A stretch of 64,000 nucleotides of DNA, taken from Paractinoplanes aksuensis. Its GTDB lineage: Bacteria; Actinomycetota; Actinomycetes; Mycobacteriales; Micromonosporaceae. Position numbers and translations under genes: made by a program. This document shows positions 54,083 to 62,650 of this stretch, piece after piece; the first letter of the stretch is position 1; each line of letters opens with the position of its first letter. The notes under the pieces were generated by a model. That model searched no databases and was not told the DNA's origin. It saw only the letters and a list, made by a program, of their open reading frames with translations. The stretch spans positions 124,001 to 188,000 of the forward strand of contig NZ_JAMYJR010000016.1 in the NCBI RefSeq assembly GCF_024137025.1. The letters run 5' to 3'.

Positions 54083-54487
54083 ATCAGCACCAAGATTCTG
54101 CTCTCCGAGACCTTCGACCGGAACGCCATCACGGCGTTGCGGCACTCGGTCGCGTCCTGCGCCGGGGCGGCCGGTCTGGCCGGTGACCGCCTCGACGATT
54201 TCGTCGTCGCGGTCAACGAGTTGCTGACCAACGCCGTACGGCACGGCGGCGGGACGGGCCGGGTCGCCGTCTGGGCCGACGACGGTGACGTGGTGTGCGA
54301 GGTGAGCGATTCCGGGACCGGGCTCACGGCCGCACGACCCGAGCCGGCCGTGCGTCCACCGGCCGACACCCCGGGCGGCTGGGGGCTGTGGCTGGCCGAG
54401 GAACTGACCGACACGTTCGAGGTCGTGACCGGCGACAACGGCACCACGGTCCGGGTCTCCAGCCGATCTTCCTTAAGCCCGCCTTAA
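54083..54487 (+). CDS. RsbW-like ATP-binding protein with no standard start codon
   Basis: A GHKL ATPase of about 134 residues. The N box is VNELLTNAVRHGG, the G1 box is SDSGTG and a second G box is GGWGLWLAEEL, so ATP binding looks intact. The coding frame is clear from LLSETFDRNAITALRHSV onward. No ATG or GTG is in frame before it; ATC at 54083, CTG at 54098 and TTG at 54137 are the options. I place the start at 54083 by comparison with the usual MSTKxLLSETF opening. It is divergent from macS, so a leaderless transcript is possible. Confidence 0.65.
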   Translation: MSTKILLSETFDRNAITALRHSVASCAGAAGLAGDRLDDFVVAVNELLTNAVRHGGGTGRVAVWADDGDVVCEVSDSGTGLTAARPEPAVRPPADTPGGWGLWLAEELTDTFEVVTGDNGTTVRVSSRSSLSPP

Positions 54488-54540
54488 GTCTGTCCGACGA
54501 TCTTGCGAGAACGTCTCACTTTCCGTGAAGGTCTCCTGCT

Positions 54541-55434
54541 GTGGAAGCACGTCATCGTTCGGGTACCTCGCGCTGGCTGATCCGGCCGCGCGCACTGCTC
54601 GCCCTCGCGGTGGCGAGCGCCGGCCTGGTCGGCGCGATCGCCGTCACCGGGCAGGGCGACGTCGCCGTGGCGGCGGAACACCGCCCGGTCTTCGACGACG
54701 ACTTCAGCGGCGGGCGCGGCGCCGAGCTCGACCCGTCGAAGTGGCTGCTCGACGGCGACCCGCGTAACGCGCGCCAGGACGGCGAGGGTCGCCTGGTGGT
54801 GGACCGGCTGGTCAGCACACGGAAGGCCTTCGCCGAGCCGTTCGGGCACGCCGAGGCGCGGATCAAGGTGCGGCGCGCGGGTGGGCCGTGGCGGGCGTTC
54901 GGCGCGGTCGACAAGTTCGGCCGGGTGCTGCGCGGCGACGTCGAGACGCTCGACGAGGACGCGGACCGCACCTCGGGTCGCGAATTCCACACGTACGCCA
55001 TCGACTGGACCCCGACCGAGGTCGTGTGGTCGGTCGACGGGAAGCCCGCCCTGCGCCTCACGCCGGACGAGCCCGGCCTGCCCATCGCGCTGGTGCTCAA
55101 CCTGGCCACCGACGGCCGCCGCCCGGCCCGCATGGTCGTCGACTTCGTGAAGGTGACCGCCGGCGAGAAGCCGATGCCGCTGCCCACGACCCCCACCCCG
55201 TCGTCGCCGTCGCCGTCGACACCGACGGCCACCTCGACGCCGACGAAGCCCCCGGCGACGACCCCGCCTGCGACCAAGCCGGCGCCGGCTGCTTGGAAAG
55301 CCTTCACCGACTACAAGGCCGGTGACCTGGTCACCTATAAGGGCACGACCTACAAGGTGAAAGAGGCGCACACCGCGCTGCCCGGCTGGGAGCCGTCCGC
55401 GCTGCCCAACCTGTTCACGAAGGTCAGTTCGTGA
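54541..55434 (+). CDS. Secreted GH16-like protein with C-terminal chitin-binding (CBM5/12) domain
   Basis: A 297-aa exported protein. A Tat/Sec-like signal lies at residues 12-45. Residues 48-215 fold like family-16 glycoside hydrolases (FDDDFSGG, DPSKWLL, REFHTYAIDWTPTEVVWSVDGKP). The catalytic strand reads GDVETLD at residues 132-138, where active enzymes have G-E-x-D-x-x-E. A Pro/Thr/Ser linker at 218-250 joins a CBM5/12 module (AWKAFTDYKAGDLVTYKGTTYK, GWEPSALP). It may be a binder rather than an enzyme. The end overlaps the convergent chitosanase by 11 bases. Confidence 0.8.
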   Translation: MEARHRSGTSRWLIRPRALLALAVASAGLVGAIAVTGQGDVAVAAEHRPVFDDDFSGGRGAELDPSKWLLDGDPRNARQDGEGRLVVDRLVSTRKAFAEPFGHAEARIKVRRAGGPWRAFGAVDKFGRVLRGDVETLDEDADRTSGREFHTYAIDWTPTEVVWSVDGKPALRLTPDEPGLPIALVLNLATDGRRPARMVVDFVKVTAGEKPMPLPTTPTPSSPSPSTPTATSTPTKPPATTPPATKPAPAAWKAFTDYKAGDLVTYKGTTYKVKEAHTALPGWEPSALPNLFTKVSS

Positions 55435-56665
55435 GCTTGTAGCTGTCGCCGTAGACCTGCCAGGTCAGCGGCGCGGTCAGGTCGAGGTTGCTGCGACGCA
55501 GGAAGAGGCGCTGCGCGGTCTCGACCCGGCTGACGTCCTCGTGCGCGGCCTCGGTCCGCATCTCGGCCACCCGGGCGTTCAGGAAGGCGTTCAGGTACGT
55601 GGGCTCGTCGCCGCCCTGGGCCGGGGTCTTCGCCGTACGCAGAGCAGCCGTCCGGATCGCCCGGAGCCCCGACACGCCGTGCATGACCGCCGCGTCGAAG
55701 TAGGCGAACTGGCCCAGCGCCCGCAGACCGTCGTCGCGCGCGAGCCGCATCGACGGGTTGAAGTAGTACGCGTCCCGCGCCGCCTCCTGCACCCGCTGGA
55801 AGACCGGATCCCGGGCCGCCGCCCGCCACGCCGCCGGGAAGCCAGGGTCGAGACCGGCATGCGAGTCGGACCCGTTCACCGCGCGCAACGCCGGCAGATA
55901 TTTCTGCAGCACGTTGCCCGGCTTGTTCTTGGCGTACGCGGTCACGACGGCCAGCATGTCGGCCGTGCCCGAGGTGAATCCGACGATGCCCGCGGTGTAC
56001 CCGCGGCCGTCCTTGATGTCCTCGATGTAGCCGAACTGGCCGCGCCAGCCCAGCGTCGAGTTCTCGGCGCTGCTGATCAGGGCCAGCGCCCGTTCCTTCT
56101 TGCCGCGGTCCTCGAGCCCCGAGGCCAGTGACCCGGTGGCGGGCGCGGCGGCCGGCAGCACCCGCGAGGCCGGCCCGAACACGCGGACGTCGGACAGCCC
56201 GTACCCGCCGGTCGCCTTGGCCCGCTGGGTGGCCAGCACCCGCACGTAGCGGCCGGTGCCGTTGAGCTGCTTGAGGTCGTCCGCGCCGCCGTTGCCGGCC
56301 GTGGTCGCGTACAGGCTGAGCCAGTTCGAGCCGTCGGTCGAGACCTGCACCCGGTACGTCTTGGCGTGGGTGCCCGACCACTGCAGGCGTACCCGCTCGA
56401 TGCGTTTGACCGCGCCCAGATCGATCCGCACCCACTGAGTGCCGGGCCCGGCCACGCTGACCCATCGGGTGACCGTGCTGGCGTCGTTGGCCCGGCCCGC
56501 GACCTCGGCCCCGGTGACCGACGAGGCGACGGCCGGGCGCCCCCGGCTGATGGTCACGGTGTTGTTGCCCGCGGCGGCCACGGAGATGGCGAGCGGGACG
56601 CACAGCGTCACTCCGACGCCGCCGGCGAGGGCGGCCGCCCGGACGTTGGTGGCGCGGATCCGCAT
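55424..56665 (-). CDS. Secreted GH46 chitosanase with N-terminal F5/8-type (CBM32) domain
   Basis: A 413-aa exported endo-chitosanase hydrolysing beta-1,4-glucosamine polymers. The signal peptide spans residues 1-31. The discoidin/CBM32 domain is at about 40-165 (NDASTVTRWVSVAGPGTQWVRIDL). The GH46 domain has the catalytic acid in SSAENSTLGW (Glu about 202) and the nucleophile-assisting Asp in EDIKDGRGYT (about 220), plus KYLPALRAVNGSDSHAGL, and matches Streptomyces N174 chitosanase closely in these segments. Both catalytic residues are present. It pairs with the chitin-binding GH16-like gene in convergent orientation. Confidence 0.93.
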   Translation of the reverse strand: MRIRATNVRAAALAGGVGVTLCVPLAISVAAAGNNTVTISRGRPAVASSVTGAEVAGRANDASTVTRWVSVAGPGTQWVRIDLGAVKRIERVRLQWSGTHAKTYRVQVSTDGSNWLSLYATTAGNGGADDLKQLNGTGRYVRVLATQRAKATGGYGLSDVRVFGPASRVLPAAAPATGSLASGLEDRGKKERALALISSAENSTLGWRGQFGYIEDIKDGRGYTAGIVGFTSGTADMLAVVTAYAKNKPGNVLQKYLPALRAVNGSDSHAGLDPGFPAAWRAAARDPVFQRVQEAARDAYYFNPSMRLARDDGLRALGQFAYFDAAVMHGVSGLRAIRTAALRTAKTPAQGGDEPTYLNAFLNARVAEMRTEAAHEDVSRVETAQRLFLRRSNLDLTAPLTWQVYGDSYKLTN

Positions 56666-56711
56666 CCCTCAACGCTAGGTCGCGCCCGGCCATGATCGCC
56701 GGGCTTCGGTG

Positions 56712-57002
56712 TTATCGGGGGTATCCGGGGTCCTGGGGATCCCTGGGCTTCTTGCGGTTGCGGGAGACCAGAACGATCACCAGAACGATCGCGGCCACCA
56801 CGAACAAGCAGCACAGACCGCCGAACAGGCCGAAGAACCCGAAGCCGCCGCGGCGCCGGGACCGGGCCGCCTCGACCATCACGGAATCGAGACCAGTGCT
56901 CGCGGCCCAGGCGTGGGCCGGCACGACCAGCGTGAGCACCACACCGGTCACCGCCGCCGCGACCCGGGACCACACCTTCGATACGGAAGACATGTGTTCC
57001 AT
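56712..57002 (-). CDS. Small secreted or membrane protein, function unknown
   Basis: A 96-aa protein with an N-terminal signal-like segment (VAAAVTGVVLTLVVPAHAWA), an Arg-rich stretch (EAARSRRRGG), a second membrane helix (LCCLFVVAAIVLVIVLV) and a short basic tail with Pro. It could be a type I membrane protein. Starts at 57002 and 56993 are both in frame. No known family. Confidence 0.62.
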   Translation of the reverse strand: MEHMSSVSKVWSRVAAAVTGVVLTLVVPAHAWAASTGLDSVMVEAARSRRRGGFGFFGLFGGLCCLFVVAAIVLVIVLVSRNRKKPRDPQDPGYPR

Positions 57003-57088
57003 CCTGACCCACTGTCGCAAGAGGTTCTCCCGCGACTAGCCCCTAATCAGGCAGGGTATGAGCAGCGGGAGCGACGAGAGGGGACCGG

Positions 57089-59038
57089 ATGGACGCCGAT
57101 CTGGCGGCTTTGGCGACGGCACACGGGGTGGCCACCTGGTACGAGGACTGGCACCGCGAGCGCAAGGACGTCGCCGACGCGTCCGTGGTGGGCGTGCTGG
57201 GCCTGCTGGGCGTCGACGCCACCACGCCCGAGGCGATCGCCGGCGAGCTCGCCGCGGTCCGCGAGCGCGACCGGCTCGGCCGGATGCCGGGCACCCTGGT
57301 CGTCCGCCACGGGGAGTCGCGGGCGCTGCCGGGCCCGGCCACGATCGTGCTCGAGGACGGCACCGGGCGCGAGGGCGACGAGATCCCCGCCGACCTGCCG
57401 CTGGGCTGGCACACGATCGACCTGGCGGGCGAGCGGATCACCCTGATCGTGGTGCCGGGCGAACTGCCCGAGCCGCCGCAGACGTGGGGCTGGATGCTCC
57501 AGCTGTACGCGCTGCACTCGCAGCACTCGTGGGGCATGGGCGACCTCGGCGACCTGCGCGAGTTCCTCGGCAGCGCCGGCGGGCCGGGCCTGGTGCTGCT
57601 CAACCCGCTGCACGCGATCACACCGACGCTGCCCGTGCCGGCCTCGCCCTACTCGCCGTCCAGCCGCCGGTTCGCCAACCCGCTCTATCTGCGCATCGCC
57701 GACACCGCCGAGTACCGCCGGGCCGACCCGCCGCTGCGCGCGATGGTGGACGCGCTCAAGCCGGGCCCGACGGCCGACGGGCTGATCGACTACTCCGCGG
57801 TCTGGCAGGCCAAACGGGCCGCGCTCGAACTGCTGTGGCCGCTGGCGGGCGAGGTCGATCTCGACAGCGACCCCGGGCTCACCGACTACGCCCGGTTCTG
57901 CGCGCTGGCCGAGCGCCACGGCGCGAACTGGCAGGAGTGGCCGGCCGAGCTGCGCCGGCCCGACTCGCCCGCGGTCCGCGAGTTCACCGGCGACCGGGTG
58001 GCCTTCCACGCCTGGCTCCAGCGGCTGATGAACGCCCAGCTGGAGGCCGCGAACGACGCCGCCCGCCGCAGCGGCATGCCGGTCGGCGTGGTGCACGACC
58101 TGGCCGTGGGCATCGACCCGGCCGGCGCCGACGGCTGGCTGCTGCAGGACGTGCTGGCCGCGGGCGTGCACGCGGGCGCCCCGCCGGACGCGTTCAACCA
58201 GCTCGGCCAGGACTGGGGGCTGGCCGCGTGGCGGCCCGACCAGCTGATCGCGACCGGGTACGCGGCCTACCGGGACATGCTCCGGCGGATCTTCCGGCAC
58301 GCCGGTGGCCTGCGGGTCGACCACGTGGCCGGGTTGTGGCGGCTGTGGTGGGTGCCGCCGGGCATGGGGCCGGCCGAGGGCACGTACGTGCACTACGACC
58401 CCGAGGCGATGCTCGGCATCCTGGCCCTGGAGGCGCAGCGGGCCGGGGCCGTGGTGATCGGCGAGGACCTGGGCACGGTGCTGCCCGAGATGACCGAGGG
58501 CCTGGAGCAGCGCAACATGCTGGGCTCGGCGGTGCTCTACTTCACCCGCGACTGGGACGACCCGGACCAGGTGTTCTATCCGCCCGCCGAATACAAGCGC
58601 AACGCCCTGGCCTCGATCTCGACCCACGACCTGCCCACGGCCAAGGGTTTCCTGACCGGCGAGCAGGTGCGGGTGCGGGCCGAGCTGGGCCAGCTGGCGG
58701 GCCCGGTCGAACAGGAGCAGCAGAACGCCGAACGCGACCGCGCGGCCCTGCTGACCGCGCTGCGGTCGGAGGGGCTGATCACCAAGGACAGCACGGACGA
58801 CGAGATCGTCGTGGCGATGCACGCGTTCCTGGCCCGTACGCCGTGCCGGCTTGTCACCGCTTCGCTGTACGACGTGTTGGGGGAGCTCGCGCAGCCCAAT
58901 CTTCCAGGCACTATGAACGAGTACCCGAACTGGCGGATGCCGTTGACCGCCGGTCTCGAGGACATCGCGAAGGATCCGCGCCTGCACGCGGTGGCCGCGA
59001 TCCTGAGCACACGGACCGAGCGAAAGGCACAACCATGA
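57089..59038 (+). CDS. malQ: 4-alpha-glucanotransferase (amylomaltase)
   Basis: A 649-aa GH77 enzyme transferring alpha-1,4-glucan segments. Catalytic regions are SSRRFANPLYLRI, GLRVDHVAGLWRLWW (nucleophile Asp), VVIGEDLGTVLPEM (acid/base Glu) and SISTHDLPTAKGF (third Asp). A C-terminal MNEYPNWR is also typical. The extra N-terminal domain (residues 1-140) is usual for actinobacterial MalQ. GGGGA precedes the ATG at 57089. Its stop overlaps the next start (ATGA). Confidence 0.95.
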   Translation: MDADLAALATAHGVATWYEDWHRERKDVADASVVGVLGLLGVDATTPEAIAGELAAVRERDRLGRMPGTLVVRHGESRALPGPATIVLEDGTGREGDEIPADLPLGWHTIDLAGERITLIVVPGELPEPPQTWGWMLQLYALHSQHSWGMGDLGDLREFLGSAGGPGLVLLNPLHAITPTLPVPASPYSPSSRRFANPLYLRIADTAEYRRADPPLRAMVDALKPGPTADGLIDYSAVWQAKRAALELLWPLAGEVDLDSDPGLTDYARFCALAERHGANWQEWPAELRRPDSPAVREFTGDRVAFHAWLQRLMNAQLEAANDAARRSGMPVGVVHDLAVGIDPAGADGWLLQDVLAAGVHAGAPPDAFNQLGQDWGLAAWRPDQLIATGYAAYRDMLRRIFRHAGGLRVDHVAGLWRLWWVPPGMGPAEGTYVHYDPEAMLGILALEAQRAGAVVIGEDLGTVLPEMTEGLEQRNMLGSAVLYFTRDWDDPDQVFYPPAEYKRNALASISTHDLPTAKGFLTGEQVRVRAELGQLAGPVEQEQQNAERDRAALLTALRSEGLITKDSTDDEIVVAMHAFLARTPCRLVTASLYDVLGELAQPNLPGTMNEYPNWRMPLTAGLEDIAKDPRLHAVAAILSTRTERKAQP

Positions 59039-59217
59039 GCTTCCTCGACAAGGCCAAGGACTTCCTGGACAAGCACGACGACAAGGTCGACCAGGCCCTC
59101 GACAAGATCGGCGACGAGGTCGACAAGCGCACCGGCCACAAGCACAGCGCGCACATCGACAAGGCCGTCGACGAGGCGCAGAAGCGCACCGGCCAGGGTG
59201 ACACCACCCGCCACTGA
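59035..59217 (+). CDS. MT0933-like antitoxin protein, copy 1
   Basis: A 60-aa highly charged helical protein (MSFLDKAKDFLDKHDDKVDQALDK), listed here only in part. It ends in a Thr/Gly/Asp tail after QKRTGQGD. The family includes the Rv0909 antitoxin of M. tuberculosis, which is paired with a polyketide-cyclase-like toxin; no such toxin is adjacent. It is translationally coupled to malQ. Confidence 0.8.
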   Translation: MSFLDKAKDFLDKHDDKVDQALDKIGDEVDKRTGHKHSAHIDKAVDEAQKRTGQGDTTRH

Positions 59218-59280
59218 CGTTTCCGCCGGTCCCGGCCGGGAACCCATGTCTCGTACCCCTGGCTAGCGAAGGAGTTCGAG

Positions 59281-59463
59281 ATGGGTTTCATGGACAAGGC
59301 CAAGGACTTCGCCGACAAGCACGACGAGCAGGTCGACCAGGGCATCGAGAAGGCGGGCGACCAGGTCGACCAGCGCACCGGCGACAAGTACGAGTCGCAC
59401 ATCGACAAGGCGCAGGACGCCGCTCAGCAGCGCACCGGCACCGGCGACACGCAGCAGCAGTAA
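59281..59463 (+). CDS. MT0933-like antitoxin protein, copy 2
   Basis: A 60-aa paralogue of the gene 63 bases upstream. Both share the DKAKDF-DKHD core, the GD-x-VD-x-RTG middle and the IDKA-D-AQ-RTG ending. GGAG lies six bases before the ATG. Also without an adjacent toxin. Members of this family are often annotated as antitoxins though their role is untested. Confidence 0.8.
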   Translation: MGFMDKAKDFADKHDEQVDQGIEKAGDQVDQRTGDKYESHIDKAQDAAQQRTGTGDTQQQ

Positions 59464-59484
59464 TCGGGACGACCGCCGCCGCTT

Positions 59485-59520
59485 CCCCGCTCGCGCAGCT
59501 CAGCTCGCGAGCGGCGGGGG
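59485..59520. terminator. Bidirectional hairpin between convergent genes
   Basis: CGCTCGCG pairs with CGCGAGCG around a ten-base loop, extended by CCC/GGG after a bulge. It follows the second antitoxin-like gene and overlaps the 3' end of the convergent minus-strand gene. Confidence 0.6.
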
Positions 59521-59877
59521 CGGCGGATCGTCGTCCACGGCGAACAGCATCGGGTGCAGGGGCATGTACGCGTCCCGCTGCTTGCACAGCATCGGCGGCA
59601 GCAGGGACGAGCGGTGCTCCGGGTGCTCCGAACAGTGCCGGGTGGCCCGGTTGATGGCGTCCGAGTGGTGCCGGCCGCCGCCGTACTCGCCGCAGTTCGC
59701 GCAGTCCCAGCGCCAGAAGGCCGGCCCGTCCTCGGACGGGAACCGCCGGATCTTCAGCGGCGGGCCGGCTTCCTCCTGGGCCGCGGCCAGGATCGCGGGC
59801 ATCTCGCCGGCCGGCGGGGGCGTGGTCGGTCGCTTCTGGTCGCCGATGATGTGCGCCAATACGTTGCTCGTAGACAC
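59500..59877 (-). CDS. Conserved hypothetical protein with a Cys/His cluster
   Basis: A 125-aa soluble protein with no signal or membrane segment. The centre contains WDCANCGEYGGGRHHSDAINRA followed by HCSEHPEH, a possible treble-clef zinc site using CxxC and later Cys/His. The C-terminus has CKQRDAYMPLHPMLF and a Pro/Asp-rich end. No family could be assigned; a nucleic-acid or regulatory role would be speculation. Confidence 0.65.
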   Translation of the reverse strand: MSTSNVLAHIIGDQKRPTTPPPAGEMPAILAAAQEEAGPPLKIRRFPSEDGPAFWRWDCANCGEYGGGRHHSDAINRATRHCSEHPEHRSSLLPPMLCKQRDAYMPLHPMLFAVDDDPPPPPLAS

Positions 59878-59919
59878 CCGCCCAGTGTCGTACCGTCCTT
59901 TCGGCTGAAAGTGATGTTT

Positions 59920-61125
59920 CTACCGAAATAGCCCCAACGAGGACGGCCGGACACCCGGGAACACCGCTGCCGTGTCGCCCACCCCGCAGCGCGTACGCAG
60001 CACCTCGCCGATGACCGAGCGGTAGTCCGTGGTCACGGCCAGGTCGCCGCCGACCAGCTTGGCCGGCGCCAGCCCGGGCCAGCGGCCGTGCACCCGGCCA
60101 CCCTTGACGTGCCCGCCGAGCAGGAACATCGCGTTGCCGTAGCCGTGGTCGAGCCCGGCCGAGCCGTTCTCGGCCACCCGGCGGCCGAACTCGCTGATCG
60201 TGACCAGCGTGGTCCGGGCCAGCCCGTCCGGCCCGAGGTCGGTGGCGAAGGCGGCCAGCGCGGCCGCGAAGTCGGCCAGCTGCTCGGGCATCCGGCGGTT
60301 CAGGTTCTCGTGCATGTCCCAGTCGCCGACGTCGACCGTGGCCGTGGTCAGCCCGACGTCCGACTTGATCAGCCGGGCCACGTCACGCAGCGCCCGGCCG
60401 AGCTCGGTGTCCGGGTAGGACGCGCCGTGGGCCGGGGTGTAGCCGCCGGCCTGCACAGTCTTGGCTGTGCCGAGTGCGCCGAGCAACTGGGTGGCGGCCC
60501 CGCCGAGGCCGGCCGGGGCGTCCGCCCACAGGGCCGCCATCGTGGCCGCGATCGGCTTGGTGTCGGCCTCGCCGTTGAGCACGAACGCGTCGACCGAGCT
60601 CAGGCCCACGTTCGGGGCCGGGCCGTCGAGCACCCGGGCCGGGCGGGCCGAGCCGACCGAGACCGCGCCGAACGGGTCGGTCACGCCGAGACCGCCGGCC
60701 ATGCGGTCGAGCCAGCCCGTCCGCGTCGAGGTGCCGGGCGCGGCCCGCTCCAGCGCCTCCATCGCGGCGAAGTGCGAGCGGTTGGGCGCGGGCTGACCGA
60801 CCGCCTGCACAGCGCCGAGCGTGCCCGCCTTCCAGAACGGCAGCAGCGGGGCCAGGGCCGGGTGCAGCCCGAAGAACCGGTCGCCGCCGATCAGCTTCGA
60901 CTTCGGCACGGCGATGCCGGGCCGCGCTTTGTAGTACGCCGGGTCGCCCGCCGGCACCACGGCCGAGAGCCCGTCGAAGCCGCCCCGCAGCGAGAGCAGC
61001 ACGAACACGTCACCGCCGGGCCGGGGAGCGGCCGCGAAGGCGAGCTTGGTCGAGAGCATCGCCCCGGTCAGGCCGGCCAGCGCGCCGCCGAGCAGCGTCC
61101 GTCGCTTGCACTCACAGTTCTGCAT
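59920..61125 (-). CDS. DUF1501 family secreted protein (sulfatase/phosphatase fold)
   Basis: A 401-aa exported protein. The N-terminus CKRRTLLGGALAGLTGAML is a twin-arginine signal. Conserved segments are FVLLSLRGGFDGLSAVVP, DWDMHENLNRRM, LVTISEFGRRVAENGSAGLDHG and a GGHVKGG loop, all typical of DUF1501, related to alkaline-phosphatase-like enzymes. The open frame to 62187 is not native; the ATG at 61125 has the Tat signal directly. It is paired with DUF1800, with two bases between. The reaction is unknown. Confidence 0.85.
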   Translation of the reverse strand: MQNCECKRRTLLGGALAGLTGAMLSTKLAFAAAPRPGGDVFVLLSLRGGFDGLSAVVPAGDPAYYKARPGIAVPKSKLIGGDRFFGLHPALAPLLPFWKAGTLGAVQAVGQPAPNRSHFAAMEALERAAPGTSTRTGWLDRMAGGLGVTDPFGAVSVGSARPARVLDGPAPNVGLSSVDAFVLNGEADTKPIAATMAALWADAPAGLGGAATQLLGALGTAKTVQAGGYTPAHGASYPDTELGRALRDVARLIKSDVGLTTATVDVGDWDMHENLNRRMPEQLADFAAALAAFATDLGPDGLARTTLVTISEFGRRVAENGSAGLDHGYGNAMFLLGGHVKGGRVHGRWPGLAPAKLVGGDLAVTTDYRSVIGEVLRTRCGVGDTAAVFPGVRPSSLGLFR

Positions 61126-61127
61126 TC

Positions 61128-62567
61128 TCACCTCAGGGCGAAGGACGGCGAGTTCAGGAGCATCGCCATCAGGTACGGGAACTTCCAGCCCACGGCCGGG
61201 TCGGTGGCCTTCAGGGGCGAGGCCGCGGTCTTGTCGAAGAACCGGGCCAGCGCCTCCACCGACGACCGCGGCAGCGGGCCGCCGATGAGCCGGGTCGACA
61301 CCGCGTCGATCAGCGCGCCGTGCGTCGCCGGCAACGGGCCCACGAACTCCCGCAAGTCCGATTCCGGGCGTACGAGCGAGGTCGGCCACCAGCCCGCGGC
61401 CAGGCTCAGGTGCAGGTTCCAGCGCACCAGCAGCCCCGACGACGAGGCCCACGCGCTCGCCACGTCCGGGTAGCCGTTGGGCGGGGCCCAGCCCAGCGGC
61501 GCCTGTCCGGCGTTGCGGCACATCGAGTACAGGCTGTCGATGGCCTTGGTGCCGGTCGGCTCGGGCCGCAGGTTCAGGGTGCGCACGGTGGCCACCACGT
61601 CCTCGAACGGCGTCCGCGTCTTGGCCCCGATCGAGGCCGCGAACTCGGGCGAGGTGAACAGGGCCCGCAGCACGGGCCCGATCGCCGTACGGTGATCCAG
61701 ATAGACCTTGATCAGCCGGGTGATCAGGCTCGCGGGCGGCTGGTCGGCCACGAACCGGACGCAGAGCTTGGTCACGATCCGGCGCGCGGTCGCGGTGTGC
61801 ATGGCCAGGTAGTCGAGCAGGGCCAGGGCGGCCTTCTCGCCCCCGGCGGCGGTCGCGTTCGCGTGGCGGAACCCGAGCACCTTCACGGCCCCGACCGCGT
61901 GCTTCCTGGGGTCGTACGCATAGAAGTGGGTGTCGTTGCTGACGGTCATCCCGGTGAACAGGCGAGCGGCGTTCTTGACGTCGGCCTCGGTGTAGGTGAG
62001 CCCGACCGTGTGCAGTTCCAGCAGCTCCCGTCCGTAGTTCTCGTTGGGCGCGGCCTTGGTCGACCAGCGGTTGTCCAGGTACGTGAGCATCGCCGGGTGC
62101 TTGGCCGAGGCCTTGAGCAGGTCGGCGAAGCGGCCCAGGGCGTGCCGCCGGATCACGTTCTGGTCGTAGTCGGTGCGGGTCGGCCACACGTCGCCGGTCG
62201 GGCAGGTGACGTTGAGGTGGTTCGACCAGAAGTCGGCCATCACCTCGAACAGCTGGCGCTCACTCCAGATGGCGCGGGCCACCGCGGAGTGGCTGAGCTG
62301 CCACATCGGCCGCCAGTCGTACTTCTTCAGCCGTCCCGCGGCGATGTGCCCGCGTACGCCCGAGATCGACAGCCGGGCGAACGGGAACCGGCCCATCAGC
62401 TCGTCCCCGACCGGGTCGGCGATCGACGACGGCTTGAGCTGGCGGTCGAGCCAGACGGTCGCGCCCAGGCGCCGGATCTCGGCCACCGAGGCCGGCGTGG
62501 GCCCGAAGGTCGCCCGGCGCAGCAGGTGCAGCAGCGGGTCGGCGGGCAAAAGGTCAGACGCGGTCAC
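61128..62567 (-). CDS. DUF1800 family protein
   Basis: A 479-aa protein with the DUF1800 pattern: LLRRATFGPTPASVAEI at the N-terminus, FEVMADFWSNHLNV, then NENYGRELLELHTVGL and YTEADVKNAARLFTGMTV, and WAPPNGYPD near the C-terminus. A classical signal peptide is absent. DUF1800 and DUF1501 genes nearly always occur together, and the complex may act at the cell surface. The start is GTG at 62567; the frame to 62657 overlaps the divergent gene. Function unknown. Confidence 0.85.
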   Translation of the reverse strand: MTASDLLPADPLLHLLRRATFGPTPASVAEIRRLGATVWLDRQLKPSSIADPVGDELMGRFPFARLSISGVRGHIAAGRLKKYDWRPMWQLSHSAVARAIWSERQLFEVMADFWSNHLNVTCPTGDVWPTRTDYDQNVIRRHALGRFADLLKASAKHPAMLTYLDNRWSTKAAPNENYGRELLELHTVGLTYTEADVKNAARLFTGMTVSNDTHFYAYDPRKHAVGAVKVLGFRHANATAAGGEKAALALLDYLAMHTATARRIVTKLCVRFVADQPPASLITRLIKVYLDHRTAIGPVLRALFTSPEFAASIGAKTRTPFEDVVATVRTLNLRPEPTGTKAIDSLYSMCRNAGQAPLGWAPPNGYPDVASAWASSSGLLVRWNLHLSLAAGWWPTSLVRPESDLREFVGPLPATHGALIDAVSTRLIGGPLPRSSVEALARFFDKTAASPLKATDPAVGWKFPYLMAMLLNSPSFALR

Positions 62568-62650
62568 ACCGTACGAGGTCGGCCGGGCCCCGGAACTCCG
62601 TCGCGGATCGGCGCCGATGCTCCCCGATCGCACCCGGGGATACTTGGGGG

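Noticed and set aside
61126..62187. Upstream extension of the DUF1501 frame
   Set aside because: It lies fully inside the DUF1800 gene, and the real protein starts with a Tat signal at 61125.
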